Below, in pieces: positions 17,156 through 26,154 of a DNA stretch of 64,000 nt (position 1 is its first letter; each line of letters starts with the position of its first letter). The position numbers and the translations under genes were made by a program. The notes under the pieces were generated by a model that worked only from the letters and a program-made list of their open reading frames with translations, ran no database searches and was not told the origin of the DNA. The stretch is from Pseudomonas iridis (GTDB taxonomy: Bacteria; Pseudomonadota; Gammaproteobacteria; Pseudomonadales; Pseudomonadaceae), in assembly GCF_017980685.1 (NCBI RefSeq), contig NZ_JACXXO010000002.1, positions 310,001-374,000 of the forward strand, in the 5' to 3' direction.

Positions 17156-18827
17156 TGCCAGTCTCCAGAAGGATGCGGCCACTGGAGCAGGTCGCCATGT
17201 CATTGCGATAGGCGAAATACAATTTGCCGCGTTCGGGATCGAAGCGCAGGTGCAGCTGGACTTCATCGCCGGGACGCACCAGTTGCTGGAATTTCAGCAC
17301 TTCCATGCCAGCGAAGGCACCGCTCAGGTTGAGCAGTTGCCGAGCGAGGTTCAGTGCCCATTCCACTTGCACCACGCCGGGTAACACGGGGGCTTTGGGG
17401 AAGTGGCCGCTGAAGTACGCCAGATCCGGCGGCACGCTCAGTTGCAGGCTCCATTCGCCGTCCGTTTCGGTTTGCTCCAGCACCTCGGGGGCTTTCGGTC
17501 GAGGGCCGAGCAGCAGCGCCTCGATATCCGCCTGCGGCAGTTTGCCCTGGCTGTTGAGCGGCATTTGCCGCAGCAATCGCCAGCGACGCGGCAGGGCCAA
17601 AGCTTCGCAGTGCTCTTTCAAGTGCTGGCGCAGGGCTTCGGTCAGGCTACGTCGACCGTGCTCGCGCAGAGCAAACAGGCCGGACTCGCTGAGCACCAGC
17701 AAGGCGCCGAGGGACGCACGATTTTCCTGAACAACGCCCAGGCGCGCTTCGGCAACCCAGTCGTGGGCGACCAGGGCTTGCTCAAGCATCGGCAAGGAAA
17801 TGCGTTTTTCTTCGAGTTTGACGATTCGGTCCAGTCGACCCAGCAGTTCGAAACGGCCATCGGCGGCAATGCGTGCTGCATCGGCGGTGTGTTCGACATG
17901 CCCTGCAGGCAGGTACGGTGAGGCGATCAGCAGTGCACCGTCGTTGTCCTGACTCAATTCGACACCGGCGAACGGCTGCCACAGCTGCTCGCCCTGACGC
18001 CAGGCGATGCCGCCAGTTTCCGAGCTGCCGAGGATTTCAGTCGGCCACTGTTGCAAGCGTTGATGCAGGCTTTGAGCCGCGTCTACAGGCAGTGCGCCGC
18101 CCGAGGAAAACACCCGGCGCACGGCGCTCAAAGCTGGCCAGTCGAGGTTGTCACCCATGCGCTTGAGCAGCGCCGGGCTGGCAACCCAGGCGAAGGCTGG
18201 ATACTCGCGGCTGGCGCGTTGCAGGTCTTCGGGGAATGCCAGTTGTTTGCGCACGAACGTTCGCCCGGCGCACAGCGGCCACAACACGCGAAACAGCAAA
18301 CCGTAGATGTGCTGGGTGGCGACGCTGCCGATGATGCATGCGTCGGCGAGATCCGCGCCCCACAGCTGTTCCAGCGCCTGGACCTCATTGGCCAACTGGC
18401 GCAGGGTCTTGTCGATGCGCTTGGGCTCGCCGCTGGAGCCGGAAGTGCACAGGCTCAAGCGACACTGATCCAGATCCAGCTCGGCGCCGGGAAGTGGCGG
18501 CTGATGGAGTTCAGCTAAACCACTGTCGCCGGTCTGATCGGTCAGCCACAGATCCACTTCGCCGGACCAGCGCTGGCGGGTTTGCGCTTGCAAGTCCGAG
18601 GGCAGCAATACGCTGACGCCAGCGCGCCAGGCACCGAGCAGGGCGATGGCCAGGTCGGCGGCATCTTCCAGATGTACGGCCAAACGCTGCACGCCTTGGG
18701 CTTGCAGGCCGGCAGCCACGCTCAACGCCTGCTCGCACAGCTGTGCGTGATCCAATGCCGGGGCCTGGCTGATCGCCCGCGCCGGCAACGCCTTGAGCAA
18801 CAGTTGCTCAAGTTTTATCCAGTTCAT
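17148..18827 (-). CDS. apeH: Fused AMP-dependent ligase (ApeH) and hotdog dehydratase (ApeI)
   Basis: A 559-residue two-domain protein. Residues 1-450 form an adenylate-forming acyl-CoA/ACP ligase with the P-loop [15 protein letters not shown] (126-140), the SSETGG motif and [16 protein letters not shown] in the hinge. Residues 459-559 form a FabZ/ApeI-like hotdog domain, [17 protein letters not shown], with His475 and Glu489 in the expected catalytic places. The ligase should load the aryl acid starter onto an acyl carrier protein, the hotdog domain should dehydrate with ApeP. In described clusters these are separate genes; here no stop codon or frameshift separates them. The ATG at 18827 overlaps the preceding gene by four bases. 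Confidence 0.87.
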   Translation of the reverse strand: MNWIKLEQLLLKALPARAISQAPALDHAQLCEQALSVAAGLQAQGVQRLAVHLEDAADLAIALLGAWRAGVSVLLPSDLQAQTRQRWSGEVDLWLTDQTGDSGLAELHQPPLPGAELDLDQCRLSLCTSGSSGEPKRIDKTLRQLANEVQALEQLWGADLADACIIGSVATQHIYGLLFRVLWPLCAGRTFVRKQLAFPEDLQRASREYPAFAWVASPALLKRMGDNLDWPALSAVRRVFSSGGALPVDAAQSLHQRLQQWPTEILGSSETGGIAWRQGEQLWQPFAGVELSQDNDGALLIASPYLPAGHVEHTADAARIAADGRFELLGRLDRIVKLEEKRISLPMLEQALVAHDWVAEARLGVVQENRASLGALLVLSESGLFALREHGRRSLTEALRQHLKEHCEALALPRRWRLLRQMPLNSQGKLPQADIEALLLGPRPKAPEVLEQTETDGEWSLQLSVPPDLAYFSGHFPKAPVLPGVVQVEWALNLARQLLNLSGAFAGMEVLKFQQLVRPGDEVQLHLRFDPERGKLYFAYRNDMATCSSGRILLETGNA

Positions 18828-19369
18828 GTACGGCCTCTTACCCGTTGTCGTATCAGCCATTCAATGGCAAACATCAGGCCGATCAATCCGTAGGAGATCA
18901 GGCCGGTGTACAACATCCACCAACTCAGCGGCGCCCACAGGGTCAGGAGCGCGGCGCACAAACCGTTGCAGAAGAAAAATACGCTCCAGGCCACAGTGAC
19001 CTTGCGCGTGTAGGCAATTGCGTTGGCCGGCAACTGCGGTTCACGCAGCCGCGCCAGGCGTTCGACCATCGGCGGGCCGTATTTCAGGCTCAGGCTGAAC
19101 AGCACCAGCATGAAACCGCTGATCAGCACCGGATACCAGCGCAGCAATAGCGGGCTGTCGAACAGCGCCAGCAACAGGCAAAACATCATCGCCACGCAGG
19201 CCATCCACACACTGCCGGGTTTGCGTTCGCCGGTCAGTGCTCGCGCCAGCCACAGGCTGCCCAGCAGCAGGCCGAACTGCCACGGGGCAAAATGCTCCAT
19301 GCCGAAATACACCGCAAAGGGATACAGCAGACCGGCCAGCAACAGGCCGAGGCCGATCAGTCGGCTCAT
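18824..19369 (-). CDS. COG4648-type inner-membrane protein (ApeG-like)
   Basis: A 181-residue polytopic membrane protein with five or six hydrophobic helices and few charged residues outside the loops. It matches the small membrane protein that regularly sits between the carrier proteins and the AMP-ligase in aryl polyene clusters. Its biochemical role is unknown; anchoring the enzyme complex to the membrane is a guess. ATGA overlaps on both sides. Confidence 0.75.
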   Translation of the reverse strand: MSRLIGLGLLLAGLLYPFAVYFGMEHFAPWQFGLLLGSLWLARALTGERKPGSVWMACVAMMFCLLLALFDSPLLLRWYPVLISGFMLVLFSLSLKYGPPMVERLARLREPQLPANAIAYTRKVTVAWSVFFFCNGLCAALLTLWAPLSWWMLYTGLISYGLIGLMFAIEWLIRQRVRGRT

Positions 19370-19620
19370 GCGGCCGGGTGAACCAGACGGTAGACCGCCT
19401 CGACCACGTCACCGACAGTGCGCACCGATTTGAATTCTTCGGCGGCGATCTTCTTGCCGGTCTGGCGCTTGATGTGGTCGATCAGATCGACCGCGTCGAT
19501 GCTGTCGATCTCCAGATCCTGATACAGGTTGGAATCCAGGCTTACACGGGAGGGATCCAGTTCGAACAGCTCGACCAGGGCATCACGCAGGGTGTTGAAA
19601 ATATCGTCACGAGTTTGCAT
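19366..19620 (-). CDS. apeF: Acyl carrier protein (second, ApeF-like)
   Basis: An 84-residue acyl carrier protein. The phosphopantetheine attachment Ser is in DLEIDSIDAVDLIDHI. It is one of two carriers in tandem, on which the polyene is probably started and extended. The assignment of which carrier is ApeE and which ApeF follows operon order only. Confidence 0.9.
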   Translation of the reverse strand: MQTRDDIFNTLRDALVELFELDPSRVSLDSNLYQDLEIDSIDAVDLIDHIKRQTGKKIAAEEFKSVRTVGDVVEAVYRLVHPAA

Positions 19621-19629
19621 GGTCCGGTC

Positions 19630-19890
19630 TCAAGCTGCCTGTTTTGCCATGACGAAGGCCGCAAGGCTCGCCACGTTGGAGAAATGGTTGCGGGTGTCTT
19701 TGGCGTCGGCGTCGATCTTGATGCCGTACTTTTTCTGGATCGCCAGACCCAGTTCCAGTGCGTCGACAGAATCCAGGCCCAGGCCTTCGCCGAACAATGT
19801 TTGATCGTCGCCGATGTCGTCGACGCTGATGTCTTCGAGGCCGAGGGCGTCGATGATCAGCAATTTAATCTCACGGTGTAGATCGCTCAT
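19630..19890 (-). CDS. apeE: Acyl carrier protein (first, ApeE-like)
   Basis: An 86-residue acyl carrier protein with the attachment Ser in GLGLDSVDALELGLAI. It overlaps the acyltransferase gene by 20 bases and lies 9 bases before the second carrier. The two carriers differ clearly in sequence, so they are specialised rather than recent copies. A matching phosphopantetheinyl transferase was not found in the window, so priming must use one encoded elsewhere. Confidence 0.9.
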   Translation of the reverse strand: MSDLHREIKLLIIDALGLEDISVDDIGDDQTLFGEGLGLDSVDALELGLAIQKKYGIKIDADAKDTRNHFSNVASLAAFVMAKQAA

Positions 19891-20680
19891 CTTCGGCGAG
19901 CTCCTTGATGAAGTAAGAATGCAAATAGTCGTTGAGCTTGCGCGAGGCCTGCGGTGCCGGGCCTTGTGCTGCGAATGTCTGTGGATCTATATCGGCCCCG
20001 ACACGAAAACTGAAGTGTACGCGGCGCCTGGGGATCCGATACCAGGGCTCGGCTTTGGTCAGGGTGGTCGGGTTGACCTTGATGACCACCGGCGTAAGGA
20101 TTTTCGCACCCCGTAGGGCAATCGCCGCAGCCCCCCGATGAAAGGCTGGCGCCTGGCCCGGTTGAGTACGGGTGCCTTCAGGGAAAATGATCAGGGTCTG
20201 GCCGTTTTGCAGGGACTCGGCGGCAGCATCGAGCATGTCCATGCTGCCGTCGTTGCTGATGTATTCGGTGCTGCGCAGCGGGCCACGGGTGAAGGGGTTT
20301 TCCCACAGGCTTTTCTTCACCACGCAGTTGGCCTGGCGCACCAGACCGATCAGGAACACCACATCGATCAGCGATGGATGATTGGCGATGATCATCTGCC
20401 CTGGACGACCGAGACGTTCAGCGCCCTGAATGTCGTAGGTCAATACGCCGGTGCGAGCCATGAATCGGACAAAAAACCAGAACAGCCGACTTACGGTGTG
20501 CCGCGCACGCTGACGGTGCTTCAGGGCATCACCGGGCAGACAGCCGAGCACCGGGAAAACCAGCACGCGCAGGCACAGCCCGCCCAGCCCGAACAGCGCG
20601 AAACTCGCCGCGGTGGCCAGCAGACGCCAGTAGTAGGCGTCGCGGTTCTTCTCGGTCACGGGTTGCGTTGCCAGGTCCAT
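19871..20680 (-). CDS. 1-acyl-glycerol-3-phosphate acyltransferase-like (ApeD)
   Basis: A 269-residue PlsC-family acyltransferase. Motif I is NHPSLIDVVFL (HxxxxD) and motif III is IIFPEGTRTQPG; one or two hydrophobic segments near residues 20-45 anchor it to the inner membrane. It would transfer an acyl group to the glycerol or sugar backbone that carries the pigment. ATG 20680 overlaps the chain-length-factor stop by 25 bases; an in-frame extension upstream lacks its own start signals. Confidence 0.85.
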   Translation of the reverse strand: MDLATQPVTEKNRDAYYWRLLATAASFALFGLGGLCLRVLVFPVLGCLPGDALKHRQRARHTVSRLFWFFVRFMARTGVLTYDIQGAERLGRPGQMIIANHPSLIDVVFLIGLVRQANCVVKKSLWENPFTRGPLRSTEYISNDGSMDMLDAAAESLQNGQTLIIFPEGTRTQPGQAPAFHRGAAAIALRGAKILTPVVIKVNPTTLTKAEPWYRIPRRRVHFSFRVGADIDPQTFAAQGPAPQASRKLNDYLHSYFIKELAEDERSTP

Positions 20681-21381
20681 ACGCGATTTTTCCAGGCATG
20701 TTGGCAAAGTGGCTGCTGGCCGAGCAGAGTGCGTAGCAAGTTGAGCGCGTGTGGCCAGTGCGCTTTGGACCGTGCTTCGGTGGTGCTGTTCAGGGTCAGC
20801 CGCCAGTCGGTACCGGGAGTGAGCAACAGACCCAGCGCGTAAGGAAACGGCACATCGTCGATCCACGCCGTATAGGCTGCGGGCGGCTGTTCTTCGGTAA
20901 TCACCAGCAACACTGCCGGAGCGCCTTCATTGAGCAGGGCTGCGGCTTCGAGCATGCCGTGTTCGAGACCGTCGCCAGCGGCGGCGAGGGCGGTCATTTC
21001 GCTGGTTTCGCCGCGCATGATCGACCACAAGCCGATGATCGCGTTGTGCACCGAGAGGCTGAATTGCGTCGGCGACAGCGGTTCGTCTTTGGCAAGGTCA
21101 CTGAGGATCTCGTAAGTGCGCGGGGTCTCGCCGTGTCGCGAGACGAACACCAGAGGCAGATTCTCCCGTCCGTCGGCCAGTGGCCAGCCGACACTGAAAG
21201 CCATTCTGGCCAGTCGGCTGAGGCGGCGGCGTTGCATGGCCGGCAAGAACGACACATCGGGCGCGGCATCACTGCTCTGGAGCACGACCGGTTGTCGGCT
21301 CCAGGCTTGCCATGCGTCCACGCTATCGAGCCCTGGGGCCCACGCGCGCCACTGGGCGATGTTGAAGTTGATCACGGACAT
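20656..21381 (-). CDS. apeC: Ketosynthase chain-length factor (ApeC-like)
   Basis: A 241-residue truncated beta-ketoacyl synthase N-terminal domain. It keeps the thiolase-like half fold (PAMQRRRLSRLARMAF, FSLSVHNAIIGLWSIM) but has no catalytic Cys; the nucleophile region reads TALAAAGDGLEHGM. This is the form of the aryl polyene chain-length factor that pairs with ApeO. It is the first gene of the operon. The start codon is preceded by GGGATGA, which lies at the foot of a small hairpin (21386-21399). Confidence 0.85.
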   Translation of the reverse strand: MSVINFNIAQWRAWAPGLDSVDAWQAWSRQPVVLQSSDAAPDVSFLPAMQRRRLSRLARMAFSVGWPLADGRENLPLVFVSRHGETPRTYEILSDLAKDEPLSPTQFSLSVHNAIIGLWSIMRGETSEMTALAAAGDGLEHGMLEAAALLNEGAPAVLLVITEEQPPAAYTAWIDDVPFPYALGLLLTPGTDWRLTLNSTTEARSKAHWPHALNLLRTLLGQQPLCQHAWKNRVWTWQRNP

Positions 21382-21385
21382 TCAT

Positions 21386-21400
21386 CCCGCCCCTGCGGGC
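21386..21400 (-). promoter_or_regulatory. Hairpin over the ribosome binding site of the aryl polyene operon
   Basis: On the minus strand CCCGC-AGGG-GCGGG forms a 5-bp GC stem that ends 4 bases before the apeC ATG and includes the only Shine-Dalgarno-like purines. Seen from the plus strand the same bases are followed by five Ts, so the element could also end plus-strand transcription. Confidence 0.5.
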
Positions 21401-21469
21401 TTTTTGTTGTGGCGTGAGTCGCCAAAGCCGCAGCAGGCTTGACGTGGCGCTTGGCGCCGGGTGGCGCGC

Positions 21470-21498
21470 ATTATCCCGGTGACACGGGTGTGTAGCAA
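21470..21498 (-). promoter_or_regulatory. Candidate sigma-70 promoter of the aryl polyene operon
   Basis: On the minus strand TTGCTA (21493-21498) and GATAAT (21470-21475) are separated by exactly 17 bases. Transcription would start near 21463, giving a leader of about 80 bases before apeC. No other good promoter was seen before the first gene. Confidence 0.5.
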
Positions 21499-21737
21499 AT
21501 GCTGGTTACATTTTGTGCAGTGAAATGTACCGAATGGTTCGCGGTAAAACTGTCACTTGGCCATTATCCAGATTGTCAGCGGCTTGTCTGTCGGCCATCT
21601 CGGCGATTGGTGGCGGTTTTTACTGGTCCTGCGCGCCGAAAATTGCACCTGACCTTGTAGTCCATGTCCGCGAAGGTAGCGAAGCGAGGCGGCGCGCATC
21701 TACACTCGGTCATTCTTTGATACACGGAGGTTTTGTC

Positions 21738-22508
21738 ATGCGGCGCGTGGTGTTCAATCAGAAAGGTGGCGTAGGCAAATCCAGCATTGCCTGCAATCTG
21801 GCAGCGGTCAGCGCCAGTGAGGGTTATCGCACACTGTTGGTCGATCTCGATGCTCAGGCCAACTCCACTCAATATCTGACGGGGCTCACCGGCAACGACA
21901 TCCCGATGGGCATTGCCGATTTCTTCAAGCAAACGCTGTCTTCAGGGCCGTTCTCGAAGAAGAATCAGGCGGATATCTACGAAACCCCGTTCGACAACCT
22001 GCACATCATCACTGCTACCGCCGAGCTGGCCGATCTTCAGCCTAAGCTTGAGGCGAAGCACAAGATCAACAAGCTGCGCAAATTGCTCGATGAGTTGTCC
22101 GAAGATTACGACCGGATTTATCTCGATACACCGCCGGCGCTGAATTTTTATGCGGTATCAGCGCTGATTGCTGCAGATCGCGTGCTGATTCCCTTCGATT
22201 GCGACAGCTTCTCGCGTCAGGCCTTGTACGGGTTGATGGCGGAAATTGCAGAATTGAAGGAAGACCACAACGAAGGGCTGGAAATCGAAGGCATCGTGGT
22301 CAACCAGTTCCAGGCGCGGGCCAGCCTGCCGCAGCAGATTCTCGATGAGCTGATTGCCGAAGGTTTGCCGGTATTGCCGGTGTATCTGACCAGTTCAGTG
22401 CGCATGCGTGAATCGCATCAAGCCAGCATGCCGCTGATCCACCTCGATCCGCGGCACAAGCTGACCCAGCAGTTTGTCGAGTTGCACAACCTGCTCGAAG
22501 ACGCGTGA
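21738..22508 (+). CDS. Orphan ParA-family ATPase
   Basis: A 256-residue deviant Walker ATPase. The Walker A motif is [16 protein letters not shown] near the N terminus, the Walker A' region [12 protein letters not shown] and Walker B-like [10 protein letters not shown] follow. There is no parB partner or parS-like repeat next to it, so it is an orphan, perhaps positioning a protein cargo rather than DNA. ATG 21738 is preceded by ACGGAGG at good spacing. Bases 21500-21737 upstream hold no recognisable gene. Confidence 0.87.
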   Translation: MRRVVFNQKGGVGKSSIACNLAAVSASEGYRTLLVDLDAQANSTQYLTGLTGNDIPMGIADFFKQTLSSGPFSKKNQADIYETPFDNLHIITATAELADLQPKLEAKHKINKLRKLLDELSEDYDRIYLDTPPALNFYAVSALIAADRVLIPFDCDSFSRQALYGLMAEIAELKEDHNEGLEIEGIVVNQFQARASLPQQILDELIAEGLPVLPVYLTSSVRMRESHQASMPLIHLDPRHKLTQQFVELHNLLEDA

Positions 22509-22518
22509 CTTCTCGAAG

Positions 22519-22622
22519 CTCCCACAAAACCTGTGGGAGCGGGCTTGCCCGCGATGAGGCGGGCACATTCAGCATTTGAAGTGCCTGATCCAGTGTCATC
22601 GCTGGCAAGCCTGCTCCCACAG
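22519..22622. repeat. REP pair between parA-like gene and trxC
   Basis: Inverted REP sequences (AGCTCCCACAAAACCTGTGG and GTGGGAGCGGGCTTGCCCGC at the left, GCTGGCAAGCCTGCTCCCAC at the right) fill the gap between two convergent genes. The left side has an extra short palindrome CTCCCACA/TGTGGGAG. Confidence 0.85.
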
Positions 22623-22637
22623 AGTTTTCAGGGTGTG

Positions 22638-23072
22638 TCAGATGCCCTGGCTACGCAGCCACGCCATCAACTGTGGCAACGGAAACGCCCCGCTCTGGCG
22701 CGCCACCTCCCGACCGTTCTTGAACAGAATCAGACTCGGAATCGAGCGAATCCCCAACTGCGCCGACAGCTGCTGATTCGCCTCGCTATCAAGCTTGGCC
22801 AGCCGACACTTGCCCGCCAACTGCGCAGCTGCCTGCTCGAATATCGGCGCGAACGACTTGCACGGCCCGCACCAGTCCGCCCACACGTCCACCAACAACG
22901 GCAGATCGCCTTTGATCTGGCTGGCGTAATCGCCTTGCTTGAGTTCGAAGGGTTTGCTCAGCAGCACCGCGGATTTGCAGCGACCGCACTTCGGCTGGTC
23001 AGCCAGACGCTCGGCGGGAATGCGGTTGAGGCCGTTGCAGGCGGGGCAAGGGATGAGCAGTGGGTCGGTCAT
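22638..23072 (-). CDS. trxC: Thioredoxin 2 (TrxC)
   Basis: A 144-residue thioredoxin with an N-terminal zinc-binding domain: Cys pairs in IPCPACNGLN and PKCGRCKS, the hallmark of TrxC. The redox site is WADWCGPCKSFAP. It reduces disulfides in the cytoplasm, in other bacteria under OxyR control during peroxide stress. ATG 23072 was chosen over a TTG two codons upstream. Confidence 0.93.
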   Translation of the reverse strand: MTDPLLIPCPACNGLNRIPAERLADQPKCGRCKSAVLLSKPFELKQGDYASQIKGDLPLLVDVWADWCGPCKSFAPIFEQAAAQLAGKCRLAKLDSEANQQLSAQLGIRSIPSLILFKNGREVARQSGAFPLPQLMAWLRSQGI

Positions 23073-23266
23073 GAGCAAGGTCCGATGAAGAGCTGATAAG
23101 CCTAAGTTGGAGACGTTTGCTCATATTTTCAATCGTGCAGGCTTCAAGGCTGCACCTAGGCTGGAGCACACCGAGCGGGTCCGTTGGTCTGCTCGGTAGT
23201 ATCGCAACTTGCGATGATTTCGATCTGTGATTAACTTTCTATAGCAGAATGCGATAAGGATGTTGC

Positions 23267-23563
23267 ATGCATGTGTTCAGTGAAAAACCGATTAGAGAGG
23301 CCAAGGCACGGTGGCCACAGGCAGAAAACGCGCTGGCGCAGTGGTTTCGTCTGGCAAGCAGGAGTTATCCAAAGGATTTCGCGGCGATGAAATCGATATT
23401 TCCCGCAATCGACAAGGTGGGCGAATTTCATGTCTTTGACATCGGCGGCAATAAGCTGAGGTTAATTGCTTTTGTCAGTTACCGATCACAGAGGCTTTTC
23501 ATAAAGCATGTGTTGGATCACCGCGAATATGACCGTGGGAAATGGAAGGAGGCAAAGGTATGA
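23267..23563 (+). CDS. higB: HigB-family mRNA interferase toxin
   Basis: A 98-residue RelE-superfamily toxin of the HigB branch: AKARWPQAENALAQWFRLA, FDIGGNKLRLIAFVSYRSQR, FIKHVLDHREYD. The toxin cleaves translated mRNA. Toxin precedes antitoxin, the usual higBA order. TAAGGA 6 bases before ATG 23267 sets the start. The antitoxin gene overlaps by four bases. Upstream DNA is AT-rich and likely holds the autoregulated promoter. Confidence 0.88.
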   Translation: MHVFSEKPIREAKARWPQAENALAQWFRLASRSYPKDFAAMKSIFPAIDKVGEFHVFDIGGNKLRLIAFVSYRSQRLFIKHVLDHREYDRGKWKEAKV

Positions 23564-23961
23564 GTGTGTTGATCAAGACGGTTGCTGAACATTGGGAGTT
23601 TGTTTCTCCATTGGTTAGAAAACCCAAGAGCGAAGAGGACTACGACTCCTTGGTTCGGGCAGTCGACGAGATACTCGAGATTACCGGCGATGACGAGTCG
23701 CATCCGTTGATGAGCCTGGTCGACATCATTGGTGACTGGATCAAAGAATGGGATCACACCCATCACCCCATGGCTCAAGCGAGCGGCGAAGAGGTTCTCG
23801 GTTACATGATGCGTGAACACGGCTTGACCCAGAGCGATCTGCCGGGTGTCGGTACACAGTCGGTTGTTTCTGAAATCTTGAATGGCAAGCGCAAGCTCAA
23901 CTTGCGCCAGGTCCGCTGGTTGGCAGAGCGCTTCAACGTGCCGGTAGATGTATTTATCTGA
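23560..23961 (+). CDS. higA: HigA-family antitoxin
   Basis: A 133-residue antitoxin. The C-terminal part is a Xre-type helix-turn-helix (LGYMMREHGLTQSDLPGVGT, VVSEILNGKRKLNLRQVRWL), the N-terminal part binds the toxin. It neutralises HigB and should repress the pair's own promoter. ATG 23560 overlaps the toxin stop (ATGA) and is preceded by GGAGGCAAAGGT. Confidence 0.9.
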   Translation: MSVLIKTVAEHWEFVSPLVRKPKSEEDYDSLVRAVDEILEITGDDESHPLMSLVDIIGDWIKEWDHTHHPMAQASGEEVLGYMMREHGLTQSDLPGVGTQSVVSEILNGKRKLNLRQVRWLAERFNVPVDVFI

Positions 23962-24061
23962 AGGGCACGGCAAGACCACGCAACGTCATGACAGTCGCAC
24001 TCTGCTAGCATGTCGCGCGGCTTTTTCAGCCGTAGCTGTCAACTAAAGGGAATTAACTGTC

Positions 24062-24517
24062 ATGAGCCACACCCAAGAGGCCGCTGTGCCTACCGATTCC
24101 ACGCCTTACAAGGACGCGAGCATGAGTTGCGGGCATTGCAACTACACGCTCAAACCGACGTATCACCAAGCGTTCGAACTGGTTCGGTTGCAGCCCATCA
24201 ACTGTTATCAGTGCAGCTCGGATCTATTGCTTGATGAAGCCGACCGTCAGGTGCTGGACAAAAAACTACATACGGCCACCCGTATCGGTAAGTTGGCGTT
24301 GTTGATTCTGGGGCCGTATTTCTTGATCAGCCTGCTCGCGACGCTCTATTTCATGTTCTTTGCCAAACCACCTTTCCCGGGATTCTCGGGCGTATTGTTT
24401 GGCGGCGGGCTAGTGATCGGGTTCCTGCTCAAGAGCGCCGCAACGGACAGCGAAGAGCGCGTCTTCGTGCTATTCAAGCAAGGCGAGCGGCCTCCTGCGC
24501 AAACGCAAGCTGCGTAA
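24062..24517 (+). CDS. Small zinc-ribbon membrane protein, function unknown
   Basis: A 151-residue protein I cannot name. Residues about 20-55 hold two CxxC pairs (MSCGHCNYTL and NCYQCSSDLLL), a zinc-ribbon pattern; residues about 75-125 form two hydrophobic helices (LALLILGPYFLISLLATLYF, then GVLFGGGLVIGFLL). It would sit in the inner membrane with the ribbon in the cytoplasm. It is transcribed alone, preceded by AAAGGGAATTAACTGTC before the ATG. Confidence 0.7.
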   Translation: MSHTQEAAVPTDSTPYKDASMSCGHCNYTLKPTYHQAFELVRLQPINCYQCSSDLLLDEADRQVLDKKLHTATRIGKLALLILGPYFLISLLATLYFMFFAKPPFPGFSGVLFGGGLVIGFLLKSAATDSEERVFVLFKQGERPPAQTQAA

Positions 24518-24642
24518 CTCAACGCTTGTGAGGCCCTGCGAACGCGATTGAGATTCGCGGCCGCACAGACCTGAGCGCTCGCTCTGCCCGCACCATTTGG
24601 CAGCGCCGGCGCTCCAGTTTACGCCTGGCCAGTTTGATGCCA

Positions 24643-26145
<1,503 letters not shown>

Positions 26146-26154
26146 TTAACCAGG

